From assembly GCA_963795835.1 (NCBI GenBank), contig CAWCJC010000012.1, forward strand, positions 65,807 to 129,806: DNA of 64,000 nucleotides. The letters run 5' to 3'. Shown here piece by piece: positions 1 to 9,001 of this stretch. Origin of the DNA: JALYXI01 sp963795835 (GTDB taxonomy: Bacteria; Acidobacteriota; Terriglobia; Bryobacterales; Bryobacteraceae). The notes beneath the pieces are model-generated. The model saw only the letters and a program-made list of their open reading frames with translations, ran no database searches and was not told where the DNA came from. Made by a program: the position numbers and the translations under genes. Within the stretch, counting starts at the first letter, position 1. Each line of letters begins with the position of its first letter.

Positions 1-2010
1 CTTGCCCACGCCGGGAACAATGCTTGCATTCGGATCGGGAGTCTGGCCTGGAGGGCTGGCATTATTAAGGTTCAGTACGGAACCGAAGACCGTGGCGCCT
101 TCCTGTTGCTCCACGAACAGCGGGATATTTTGGAAAATCTGGCCGAAATAGATGCCAAATCCGCCGCGGATGACGTACTTGCCCGAGCCATTCAGGTCGT
201 AGGCGAAACCGACCCGCGGACTAAAGTCTTTGGTGTCATCCTTGGGAAGCTTGGCGGCATAAGGGCTGCCGATAGCCGCAAGTTCCTGGTAGGTGCGGTT
301 GAGCGTTTGAGTGTTGCCACCAGTCAGATTGAAGTCACGGTCCCAGCGGACTCCCAAGTTCAGGTTGAGCCGCTTGGTGACTTTCCAATCGTCCTGGAAA
401 TACAAGCCGAGCATCTTTGCGTCTTTGGTGGCAAAGTACGCATTCCCTGCGTTGAGGACGATGCTGTTTACCGCGCCCGGAGTCGCGAAGCCATTCGGGT
501 AAAGCGTCTTGTTGTTCAGAATCACGCTGGGGTCATCGAAGAACGTGATATTCGGTGTTCCCGTCGTGACGAAGAAGCCGCCCAGTTTCGGGACATTCAC
601 GAAATCGAAGCCCATCTTCAGAGTGTGCCTTCCACGATTCACGGAAAAATCGTCGCGGAATTGATATTTCTTCTGATAGGACTGCTGCGGCACGTTCGGA
701 TTGGTCCCCAGGGCTGCATCGGGGAAGCTGATGTAGGGAACCTTATTGTTCGAATCGATCAGGTTATTCCAGTACTGATAGCCAAAGGTGAAGGAGTTCA
801 CCACCGTTGGGGTGAGTACCGAATTCAGAGTTGCATTCGCCAGGATCAGCCGGTTGGTGGTGAAATTGCCGGCCGTAAGGTCATTCGTGGAGTTGGCTTG
901 ATCGTTCAGACCGCTGTTGTGCTGGTTGTTATAGCTGGTCGAAAACGTGTTGCTCTGATTGATGCGGTAATCGAAGCGGCCGTTGTAGCGCTGGTCATTA
1001 TAGGGAGTGGGGAGATTCTGAGCGGGCTGAGCACCGAGAGGAATCGCGAGCGTAAGTTCTTTGAAAGCTGTTCCATTCACCACTACGTTGCTCGATTCGC
1101 GCTGTCGCTCGATCGCGAAGAACGCAAACATTTTGTCTTTCACAATCGGGGCACCGAAAGACCCGCCGTATTGTTGGCGGCTATAGGGCGCAGTATCAGC
1201 GCCGCTTTGCTTTGAGAAGTAATCGTTCGCGTTGAGGGCTGTGTCGCGCTCAAAAAGAAAGAGCGATCCGTGCAGTTGGTTTTCGCCCGACCGCGTGATC
1301 AGATTGAGAGCCGCGCCTTCGCTCCGGCCGTTGGCGGCGCTGAAACGTTGCGTGCTGATGTTGAACTCCTGGACCGCCTCCAGGGGAAGCTGCATCACGG
1401 GACCGCCGACGGTATTATCTTTATCGTCAACACCGTTTACCGTCACGTTTACGTTTCTTCCGGAAGATCCGTTGACGCCAAAGACGGCGATCCGGTTCTT
1501 CGTAGGATCGTAGGAGGCGACGGGTTTTGCGCCAGGAGCGAGAAAGGCCAGGTTGGCGAAGTCTCGACCGTTGATCGGCAGGTTTTGAACTTCTTTCGGT
1601 GTGATGTTCTGGCTCACTTCCGTCTTGTTCACATCCACCAGCGGCGGAGCGGCGTCGACGGTGACCAGGTCGGATTGGGCACCGGTGGCCAGGTTAATGT
1701 CCAACTCGGCGTTGGTGGCAACCAGGACCTCGAACTTGTCGTAGATTTTGGTGGAGAAGCCAGGAGCTTTGGCCGTGATTGTGTAAACCCCGGCTGGCAA
1801 AAGATTGAACGTATAAAGACCCTTCTCGGTAGTGGTCTCTTCGCGGCGAAGACCGGTTGCGGTGCTCGATATAACTACCGAAGCTCTAGGGACAACGGCT
1901 TGTGAAGGATCGAAAACGGTACCTTGCAGCGTGCTGGTAGCTGTGGCTTGTGCAAACAGAGAACTGCTGCACGTTGCGAATGCAAACGCGATTCTTACTA
2001 TTTTGGACAT
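1..2010 (-). CDS. TonB-dependent receptor, Oar-like (3' end beyond window)
   Basis: This is an outer-membrane TonB-dependent receptor of the Oar type; the gene runs off the left edge, leaving about 670 N-terminal residues. Translation from the ATG at 2008-2010 gives a signal peptide ending at SLFAQ (residue 21), a carboxypeptidase-regulatory-like beta-sandwich (about 28-110, containing LQGTVFDPSQAVVPRASV), a plug domain with LPINGRDFANLAFLAPG (144-160), and then Asn- and aromatic-rich barrel strands. No frame break is visible. Such proteins are abundant in Acidobacteria and take up large substrates or act at the surface; the ligand cannot be told from sequence. It lies 119 bp downstream of a second receptor of the same class and orientation. 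The class is secure, the substrate unknown. Confidence 0.88.
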   Translation of the reverse strand, partial: MSKIVRIAFAFATCSSSLFAQATATSTLQGTVFDPSQAVVPRASVVISSTATGLRREETTTEKGLYTFNLLPAGVYTITAKAPGFSTKIYDKFEVLVATNAELDINLATGAQSDLVTVDAAPPLVDVNKTEVSQNITPKEVQNLPINGRDFANLAFLAPGAKPVASYDPTKNRIAVFGVNGSSGRNVNVTVNGVDDKDNTVGGPVMQLPLEAVQEFNISTQRFSAANGRSEGAALNLITRSGENQLHGSLFLFERDTALNANDYFSKQSGADTAPYSRQQYGGSFGAPIVKDKMFAFFAIERQRESSNVVVNGTAFKELTLAIPLGAQPAQNLPTPYNDQRYNGRFDYRINQSNTFSTSYNNQHNSGLNDQANSTNDLTAGNFTTNRLILANATLNSVLTPTVVNSFTFGYQYWNNLIDSNNKVPYISFPDAALGTNPNVPQQSYQKKYQFRDDFSVNRGRHTLKMGFDFVNVPKLGGFFVTTGTPNITFFDDPSVILNNKTLYPNGFATPGAVNSIVLNAGNAYFATKDAKMLGLYFQDDWKVTKRLNLNLGVRWDRDFNLTGGNTQTLNRTYQELAAIGSPYAAKLPKDDTKDFSPRVGFAYDLNGSGKYVIRGGFGIYFGQIFQNIPLFVEQQEGATVFGSVLNLNNASPPGQTPDPNASIVPGVGK

Positions 2011-2046
2011 AGACCCCTTTCAGTTTTGTGGCAACTTCGAACGAGG

Positions 2047-2070
2047 AAGATGTCGTATTTGTCACATCTT
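2047..2070 (-). promoter_or_regulatory. Inverted repeat upstream of TonB receptor
   Basis: AAGATGT (2047-2053) and ACATCTT (2064-2070) form a perfect 7-bp dyad with a 10-bp spacer, 37 bp upstream of the receptor start codon at 2010. It could be an operator or a small hairpin in the leader. No regulator is suggested by the sequence, so this is only a candidate. Confidence 0.3.
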
Positions 2071-2129
2071 AGCACGATCAGAGAGCCGGCTTTCTAGGGG
2101 TATCCAAAGCGATAAAATTGAGGGTCCGC

Positions 2130-5100
2130 CTAAAATTGGAAGCGCAGGCCAAGGCGAATCGTGCGAAAGTCCTGATACCCGCCGAATCCGGGGAATGATG
2201 CCGCAAAAGCGCTGCTGCCGCTACCCACGACTCCGGCGATTGCAGGCGCACCGCCGTTTCGGTAGCTGGCGCCGGCCAAACCATAAATCGGGTTGTACGG
2301 GACTGTCTTGCTTCCCACGGTGACGAACGTCCTGGGATCATACCCGGCGAAGAACTGGCTGATAGGAAGTGCAGACTCTGAAATCGCGCCCGTGCGATTA
2401 AGTTGGCTCACCCGGGAAAGCACGGCGGATTGATTAAACAAGTTGCGAATTTCCACTTCGCCCCGAACGGTGAACCGCTCCCGAAGCCGGACCGAGTGGG
2501 AAACCAGGATATCGGTCTGCGTGAGCGCGGATGTCCGTGGAATATCGCCCCGCCCGTAGGGAGTAGTCGGCGCGGATAGATAGATTACGGAGGTCGTGTC
2601 GTTTGTGCCGCTGTAGGCGATCTGGTTTAGGCCGATATTTGTATCGCCAGCTTTGGTCTTAAGATCGTAGGAGCCGAACAATTTGAAGGTGTGAGGCCGG
2701 TCCGTTCCCAGCAGACCCAAGACATTCTTCTGGCTTCCGGAGGCGTCAAAGTAGTAATACGGCAAATCGAAGGCTCGATTGTTGTTGGGACTGGCGCGTC
2801 CTGATTCATCGGAGTTTCCGAGACCGGAGTAATTGCCGTACAGGCGGCTCCACGTGTAGGACGGAATCAGATTGAAGCGGCCGATCTGGCCTTGTACCCG
2901 AAACTCCACGCCGTCGTACTGCCGGACGGCCCTCGGAACCAGAAACTCTTTCCCGTTAGGCGTTTTGCCATCGTAGGTATGGGTAGGGTCGTTGCGGGTC
3001 TGGCCGGAACCCGGGTTACCAATCAGATAAACCTCATTATCGTCTTTGTCCAGAACACCAATATCTTCAATGGTGCGGATCAAATCCTTTCTGGTGTAGC
3101 GAACCGTCGCGGTGAGGCGAGCCGCTAATTGGTGATCGAACGACACGTTGAAATCCCGTGATTCGTACGGTTTCAAATTTGGGTCGATACCATCGAGCTG
3201 CCCCTGCGCATTGATTGGAATTGTCCGGTTGTCATAGGCAATGATCGATTTGCCAAGAGCTCCCGCGTTGGCCTTGGTCAGGGTGAGGACATTTGGATTG
3301 TCGAGGGTATAGACGTGAGTGACCCAATATTCGCCCCCGAACGACCCGCGGGCCAGGTTATATTTCAGGACGTCGTAGAAGTACCCCAAACTGGAGCTAA
3401 GCTTCCACTTGCCATCGCCCAACACGTCCCAGGCTACGCCCAGGCGCGGAGCAATTTTCGAACCCCAATCGAAGCTGACGGGGTTTGCCACTTTGATCCC
3501 ATTTTGAACAGCCTTATAGGGAGGAAGAAATTCATTTTCAAATCGGACACCGATGTTCACGCTGACTCGGCGGTGAATTTTCCATCCGTCCTGCACATAG
3601 AAACCCTGGTTGCGGCCGCTGACCTTACTGTTGAGGCGGACTCCGTCTTCCCAAGTGTAATAGCCGTATGTGCCAGTTTGGTTGGCGATGCTGCCCCGGC
3701 TATATGACTGGCCCCAAAAGATATTGAAGTCGCCGTTTGTGTAGTCCGTGGCGACGTCATTAGTCAAGCGGTTGAGGGAGTAGCCGGCGCGAAAATTATG
3801 TTGTTGGCCGAACAAATTTACCAGATAGGAGCCATCCACATAAAGGTTGTTCCGGGTGGTCACGTCGCGAAAGGTGGTTAGCGTGCTGCTGACGTTTGAA
3901 AATCCGGTGCCCCCCACGGTGGGCACGGGAAGACCCGCGGCGGCGGAGGCCGTTTGATAAACCACATAGGGATCGCCGGGCACTCCGTAGTTACCGTCTT
4001 TATCGTTCAGGTACTTATACCCGTAGCGAGCGCTTAGCGTAATCCGGGGCGTGAGCGAATAGGTTGCGCCGAAGTTGACCAGTTGATTGGGGGTAAAGCC
4101 GCCAAGGATGGATTGATCGTTGCTCGGTGCGCTGATGCGAATGTCGCGATTCGGAAGACTTCCCGATCGGCGCTGCGGTGACCATACCCACGATCCGTAG
4201 AGTTGCAGTTTGGAAGTCGCGGTGTAATCCAGGCGTCCGGTCAGATAATGGCGGATCCGGTCCTGCTTGTAAAGCTTGGTTCCTGAGGCGTATGCGATGC
4301 TGCGGTCGGTGTGTTCTAGTTCCGGCGAGTATCCGGCAAAGAAAAACAATTTGTCGCGGATGATGCGTCCGCCGAGAACGCCGCCCGGATACCAAAGCGT
4401 GTACCCATCTTCCTTCGGGCGAAAAAAGTCCGCCAAGTCCGCATTTGCGGGAGAACGCTGCCAGTAACCTCTGTCACCAGCGTTGAGATTATCGCCGGTG
4501 TATTGCGTGTAAACCTGCCCATGAAAGGCGTTCGAGCCGCCGTTAATGGCAACGTTGATCACTCCACCCGTCGCGCCGCCGTATTGCGCATCGAACCCGG
4601 CCGTCTTGATATCCACCTGCTGTACGAATTCGAGCGGCACCGAATTAGCAGACCGCAACGCGCCAGAAAGTACATCCGAAGCTTCAACGCCATCCAAGTA
4701 ATAGGTGTTTTCAAGGCCGCTTGATCCATCTACCTGAAAGCCTCCGACTCCCGTCGCCCCGCCCTTCACCTCCTGCCGAACGCCCGGGGCAATGGCAAGA
4801 ATAGAATTAAATGTCCGTCCCTTAGCGAAATTGTCGAAGGTCTTGGAGCCGATAGTCGTTGAGGTACTGCTGTCTGTGACGTCGAGCGCGACAGCGTTTG
4901 ATGTAACCTCAACCGTGTCGGACAGTTGACCGACTGAGAGACGCGGGCTGACGCTTGTCGGAGCGCCCAGCTTGACTTCAACTTGTTCTGCTTTAAATGT
5001 GACAAAACCGGTTGCGGTCACCGTAACCGTGTAGGTGCCAATCGGCAGGTTCACCAGGGTGAAGTTGCCATTCGAATCGGTTTTGGTTTGGATACCGCGG

Positions 5101-5273
5101 GGCAGGCGTTCGCTGACAGCGGAGATTTGGGCGGCCGGTACGGAGGACCCTGATGCGTCAGTCACCTGCCCGTTGATAGTTCCGTAGTTTTCTTGAGCGA
5201 AAGCTGCGGAAAGGCAGAGCAAACTCGCAATCGAGAGATGGACTAAGTTGCGGAGACCCTTCGAAAACGTCAT
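2130..5273 (-). CDS. TonB-dependent receptor, Oar-like, complete
   Basis: This is a complete Oar-like outer-membrane receptor of 1047 residues. I chose the ATG at 5271-5273 because AAGGAG sits 6 bp upstream of it and a clean signal peptide follows (MTFSKGLRNL... cleaved near SAAFAQ, residue 26-27); an in-frame ATG at 5301-5303 would add ten residues before it. After the signal come a carboxypeptidase-regulatory-like domain (about 30-115), a plug domain with the DGVEAS and AQYGGATGGVINV motifs, and a large beta-barrel ending in the aromatic terminus RLGLRFQF, as expected for BamA-dependent insertion. The reading frame is intact. Codon use is less GC-rich than in the genes after 36,700. It is the upstream member of a tandem receptor pair. 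Confidence 0.92.
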   Translation of the reverse strand: MTFSKGLRNLVHLSIASLLCLSAAFAQENYGTINGQVTDASGSSVPAAQISAVSERLPRGIQTKTDSNGNFTLVNLPIGTYTVTVTATGFVTFKAEQVEVKLGAPTSVSPRLSVGQLSDTVEVTSNAVALDVTDSSTSTTIGSKTFDNFAKGRTFNSILAIAPGVRQEVKGGATGVGGFQVDGSSGLENTYYLDGVEASDVLSGALRSANSVPLEFVQQVDIKTAGFDAQYGGATGGVINVAINGGSNAFHGQVYTQYTGDNLNAGDRGYWQRSPANADLADFFRPKEDGYTLWYPGGVLGGRIIRDKLFFFAGYSPELEHTDRSIAYASGTKLYKQDRIRHYLTGRLDYTATSKLQLYGSWVWSPQRRSGSLPNRDIRISAPSNDQSILGGFTPNQLVNFGATYSLTPRITLSARYGYKYLNDKDGNYGVPGDPYVVYQTASAAAGLPVPTVGGTGFSNVSSTLTTFRDVTTRNNLYVDGSYLVNLFGQQHNFRAGYSLNRLTNDVATDYTNGDFNIFWGQSYSRGSIANQTGTYGYYTWEDGVRLNSKVSGRNQGFYVQDGWKIHRRVSVNIGVRFENEFLPPYKAVQNGIKVANPVSFDWGSKIAPRLGVAWDVLGDGKWKLSSSLGYFYDVLKYNLARGSFGGEYWVTHVYTLDNPNVLTLTKANAGALGKSIIAYDNRTIPINAQGQLDGIDPNLKPYESRDFNVSFDHQLAARLTATVRYTRKDLIRTIEDIGVLDKDDNEVYLIGNPGSGQTRNDPTHTYDGKTPNGKEFLVPRAVRQYDGVEFRVQGQIGRFNLIPSYTWSRLYGNYSGLGNSDESGRASPNNNRAFDLPYYYFDASGSQKNVLGLLGTDRPHTFKLFGSYDLKTKAGDTNIGLNQIAYSGTNDTTSVIYLSAPTTPYGRGDIPRTSALTQTDILVSHSVRLRERFTVRGEVEIRNLFNQSAVLSRVSQLNRTGAISESALPISQFFAGYDPRTFVTVGSKTVPYNPIYGLAGASYRNGGAPAIAGVVGSGSSAFAASFPGFGGYQDFRTIRLGLRFQF

Positions 5274-5447
5274 CGCGTCACTCCTTGTATCTTTAAAGTT
5301 CAAATGTGGACTACAACGGCAAGCAGCGGAATTGGTATATCGTACACTGTTTTCGCCTAGGCGTAAATTTTTTTCTCATACCGATGCAAACGGAATTTCC
5401 GTTGCTACGTCAAAGCGGAAGTTTAGAGCGGCATTATAATTAAGTTT
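5274..5447. promoter_or_regulatory. Divergent intergenic region with CGCCTAGGCG palindrome
   Basis: This 174-bp gap separates the minus-strand receptor from the plus-strand glycosyltransferase and must hold promoters for both. A 10-bp perfect palindrome, CGCCTAGGCG (5354-5363), is followed by an AT-rich stretch (TAAATTTTTTT). I cannot assign -35/-10 boxes with confidence. Confidence 0.3.
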
Positions 5448-7050
5448 ATGCTTTGCCTCTTTCTGGCGAGTAGCGCGTTCGACCAGCTCCGGCGTAGCCT
5501 CACAGATACGACGTTTGCAGGCATTCACCAGGCAAGCTGGTTTGATTGGGCCATGTTGGTCCCGTACTTCGGCATCCTCTTCATTCTGTCGATTTACGGC
5601 CTTCACCGGTATGAAGTGATTCACTCCTACTTCAAGCACCGAAAAGAGGCAGTGGATCAGGCACCTGCGCGCTTTGCGGAATTGCCGCGCGTCACGATTC
5701 AGCTCCCTCTTTATAACGAACGGTTCGTCGTGGAACGGCTGATCGACGAAACCACGAAAGTGGATTATCCGAAGCATCTGCTGCAAATACAGGTTCTGGA
5801 CGATTCCACGGATGAGACCCATGAGTTTGCTGAAGCTTTGGTGCAGAAATATCAGGCGCTTGGTTTCCCCGTGGAATACCGGCATCGCACCAATCGCCAT
5901 GGCTACAAGGCCGGAGCTCTCCAGGAGGGGCTGGAGACTGCCACAGGCGAGTTCATCGCCGTGTTCGACGCCGATTTCATTCCGCCACCTGAGTTTCTGA
6001 TGCGTACAGTCCACCATTTCGCGGATCCCAAGGTGGGGGTGGTGCAGACCCGGTGGAGTTATCTAAACAAGGACTACAACTTCCTGACCGAGGTTGAGGC
6101 GATGCTGCTCGACGGTCACTTTGTGCTGGAGCATGGGGCGCGGTCGCGCTCCGGGTTGTTCTTCAACTTTAACGGCACTGCGGGGATCTTGAGAAAGTCC
6201 ATGATCGCGGATGCGGGGGGCTGGCAGCACGATACGTTAACCGAAGATTCCGACCTGAGCTATCGCGCGCAGATGAAAGGCTGGAGATTCGTTTACCTGC
6301 CCGGCCTCCATTGCCCCTCTGAGCTGCCCGTCGAAATGCATGGCTTTCAGGTACAGCAGTTCCGGTGGGCCAAGGGACTTACGCAGGTGCGCAAAAAAGC
6401 TGCTACCCGCGCTTTTACGGGCGAAACTGCCGTTTCGCGTGAAGCTGGAAGCGTTTCTGCACTTAACCCCCAACATTTCCTACCCGCTGATGGTGGTTGT
6501 TTCCGCGCTGATGCTGCCGGTGATGATCTGCCGTTTCTACATGGGCTGGGCCCAGATGATATTTCTGGATATTCCCCTGATTCTGGCCTCGTTCGTCTCC
6601 ATCTCGGCGTTTTATCTGCTCGCGCAACGGGAACTCCATCCAAAGAGCTGGAAGCGTTCCATTCTGATGATGCCGATGCTGATGGCTGTGGGGGTGGCGC
6701 TAACCATCATCAACACGCGCGCGGTATTGGAAGCCCTGTTCAACGTGCAGACCGGGTTCGTGCGAACGCCCAAGTTTGCAATCGAGGGAACGGCGCCGGC
6801 GCGAAAGACGGAGCAGAAGAAATATCGGGGCCGCAGCGGCTGGCTGCCCTATATCGAGCTTCTTTTTGGCACCTATTTTCTGGGAATGGTGCTCTTTGCC
6901 ATCGATAGCGGGAATTATCTGTCTACTCCGTTCCTGCTGTTGTTCGTAGCCGGATACTATTGGGCGGGGTTTGCCACCCTCTATCAGGAGCACCAGGAAC
7001 GGCTGCAGCAAGGGCGTCAACGGAAACTTCATTTACAAGCAGCGCGATGA
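5448..7050 (+). CDS. Cellulose-synthase-like GT2 membrane glycosyltransferase (frameshifted)
   Basis: This is a processive-type family 2 glycosyltransferase anchored in the inner membrane, about 533 residues once one frame break is bridged. A membrane segment (about 32-52) precedes the catalytic domain (about 80-310), which shows LPLYNE, the nucleotide-binding VLDDST, DADF (174-177), the base motif TEDSD (265-269) and QQFRW (303-307), the QxxRW signature of BcsA-like polymer synthases. The frame changes by +1 at the six-A run 6393-6398, right after QVRKK; the new frame continues with about four membrane helices to the stop at 7048-7050. One A fewer restores the whole protein, so a homopolymer error is likely. 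The stop overlaps the start of the next gene (ATGA). The product is probably a beta-glucan or mannan-type polymer; the sugar is not deducible. Confidence 0.85.
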
Positions 7051-7964
7051 CGATATCGGCCGCAATGGTGCGGGAGGCCGCAGTCCGCATCAAACCCCTG
7101 GCGCGCCGGACGCCCGTGCTCGAAACGGAAATCGATGGCATTCAGGTATTCCTGAAATGCGAGAACCTGCAGCTTGGGGGATCGTTCAAGATTCGGGGCG
7201 CGGCGAATTTGATTCTGTCGCTCACGCCGGATGAACTGGGGCGGGGCATCGTGGCATTTTCCTCGGGAAATCATGCGCAAGGTGTGGCGCTGGCGGCGCG
7301 GCATGTGGGTGCGAAGGCCACGATCGTCATGCCCACCGATGCGCCGGCCTCGAAGATGGACGCCACGCGGGCTTACGGCGCGCAGGTGGTGACGTATGAC
7401 CGCATGACGGAGAACCGGGAAGAGGTGGCGCGCCAGCTGATGGGTGATTCAGGCGCTACTCTCGTGCCCCCGTTCGATCATCCGATGATTGTGGCGGGGC
7501 AGGGAACCGCCGCCCTGGAACTGATGGACGAAGTGCCGGAAATTGAGGCGTTGGTGACGTGTCTTGGTGGCGGGGGACTCACCGCCGGATGCTGCCTGAT
7601 CGCCAAGGAGATCAACTCCGCCATTCGCGTTTTCGGCGTGGAGCCCGAAACGGGAAACGACTGGTTTCTCTCGCTCAAAAAGGGCGAGCGAGTGGAGATT
7701 CCGCCTCCGCCCACGATCGCCGATGGCTTACGCACGGTGATGCCGGGCAAGGTGCCGTTTCCGATTCTGCAGAGCTTGCTCGAACGCGTGTTGCTGGTGA
7801 CAGACGATGAGCTGCGTACCGCAATGCGGTTTCTGATGGAGAAGGTGAAGATTGTCGCGGAGCCGAGCGGTGCGGCTGCAACGGCGGGAGTTCTCTCCGG
7901 GAAACTTCCCTCCGGATTCAAGCGCATCGGTGTGATCGTGTCCGGCGGGAATCTGGATTTCTAG
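7047..7964 (+). CDS. Threonine dehydratase / serine racemase-like PLP enzyme
   Basis: This is a fold-type II PLP enzyme of 305 residues. The PLP lysine lies in SFKIRGA (Lys48), the phosphate-binding glycine loop is CLGGGGLTAG (about residue 170), and the C-terminus has SGGNLDF, as in threonine/serine dehydratases and eukaryotic-type serine racemases. There is no C-terminal ACT-like regulatory domain, so it is not the biosynthetic IlvA form. The start at 7047 overlaps the preceding stop (ATGA), suggesting translational coupling; a longer in-frame start at 6960 would run deep into the upstream gene and is unlikely. It converges with alanine racemase, the two stops overlapping by 4 bp. Dehydratase and racemase activities cannot be separated by eye. 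Confidence 0.85.
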   Translation: MTISAAMVREAAVRIKPLARRTPVLETEIDGIQVFLKCENLQLGGSFKIRGAANLILSLTPDELGRGIVAFSSGNHAQGVALAARHVGAKATIVMPTDAPASKMDATRAYGAQVVTYDRMTENREEVARQLMGDSGATLVPPFDHPMIVAGQGTAALELMDEVPEIEALVTCLGGGGLTAGCCLIAKEINSAIRVFGVEPETGNDWFLSLKKGERVEIPPPPTIADGLRTVMPGKVPFPILQSLLERVLLVTDDELRTAMRFLMEKVKIVAEPSGAAATAGVLSGKLPSGFKRIGVIVSGGNLDF

Positions 7965-9001
7965 TCGTTGGTGTAAATTCGGCTCACGCGATTTCCGATT
8001 CCGCAAAGCACGCTGTAAGGAATCTCGCCCGCAATCTCGGCGATCTGTTGCGCGTCCATGTCGGGGCCGAGGACGGTAATGGGATCGCCCTCCTGTAGTT
8101 CGGGTGCGGCGGAAAGGTCGATGGTGGTGAGGTCCATCGAGACGGCGCCCAGGATGGGTAAGAGGCGGCCTTGGCTGATCAGGCTGCCGCGCGTTGAAAG
8201 GCGATGCGGGATGCCATCGGCGTAGCCGGCGGCGATGGTGCCGATCCGCATGGCTTGAGGCGCGCGGAATCTTGCCAGATAACCCACTGGTGTTCCCGCA
8301 GCGATGTCGCGCACTTTCAGCAGGCGCGCATACCAGGTAAGAACCGGCCGGCCGCTGGTGTACCCATAGATGCCGAGCCCAGGCCGAATCATGGAGAACC
8401 GTGCATTTCGGTAGACCACGCCGTTGGTGCTTGAGAGGTGTTCGATCTCGATCGGGATTCCCGCCTCGCGCACGGCGGCGAGCACCGCTTCAAAGCGCGC
8501 GATTTGCTCGGCGCTCTGGTTGGTGGTGAAGTCTTCTGCCGAAGCGAAGTGGGACATCAGGCCTTCCACGCGTGCGTTGCGCAAGGAGCGGAGCGCGGCG
8601 GCCACTTCGGCGGGCGTTGCGGTGGCGCCCAGCCGGCTCATTCCGGTATCGATCTTCAGATGAATCGTGACGGGTTGGCGGTCCCACTCGGAAAGTTCTT
8701 CAAGGGAATGGGCCACGGGGGTGAGCGCGTAGCGGAACACCGCTTCACGTTCGAACGGCAGCAACCCGCCCATCACCAGGATGCGCGTTCCAATACCTGC
8801 CTCGCGCAGCGCCGCGCCTTCGGAGACGCAACTGACCGCCAGCCACTTCGCGCCCACGCTTTCAAGCGTCTTCGAAACTTCTACGGCGCCATGTCCGTAG
8901 GCGTTCGCTTTCACTACCGGGCACACAATGGCGCTGTTGCCGAAAGCCTCGAAGTTTTCCTTCAGTTGCCGCAGCGAGACTTCCGCCCAGGTTCGCATCA
9001 T
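7961..9001 (-). CDS. alr: Alanine racemase
   Basis: Alanine racemase interconverts L- and D-alanine for peptidoglycan. The 346-residue protein has the PLP-lysine motif VVKANAYGHG (Lys31) near the N-terminus, the TIM-barrel strands that follow, and the GYADG motif (catalytic tyrosine) with LGAVSMDL in the C-terminal domain. The length is slightly short of the usual 360-380 but nothing essential seems missing. The start codon overlaps the stop of the upstream glycosyltransferase (TGATG), so it is probably the last gene of the minus-strand glycosyltransferase operon. Two Met codons stand in tandem at the start; either may be used. Confidence 0.93.
   Translation of the reverse strand: MMRTWAEVSLRQLKENFEAFGNSAIVCPVVKANAYGHGAVEVSKTLESVGAKWLAVSCVSEGAALREAGIGTRILVMGGLLPFEREAVFRYALTPVAHSLEELSEWDRQPVTIHLKIDTGMSRLGATATPAEVAAALRSLRNARVEGLMSHFASAEDFTTNQSAEQIARFEAVLAAVREAGIPIEIEHLSSTNGVVYRNARFSMIRPGLGIYGYTSGRPVLTWYARLLKVRDIAAGTPVGYLARFRAPQAMRIGTIAAGYADGIPHRLSTRGSLISQGRLLPILGAVSMDLTTIDLSAAPELQEGDPITVLGPDMDAQQIAEIAGEIPYSVLCGIGNRVSRIYTND

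Noticed and set aside
106..1215. A 369-codon open frame on the plus strand
   Set aside because: It is antisense to the TonB receptor at 1-2010, whose minus-strand translation has a signal peptide, regulatory and plug domains.
5354..5363. CGCCTAGGCG followed by a T-rich stretch as a terminator
   Set aside because: The palindrome has no loop and lies between divergent genes, so it cannot terminate either; it is kept only as a possible operator.
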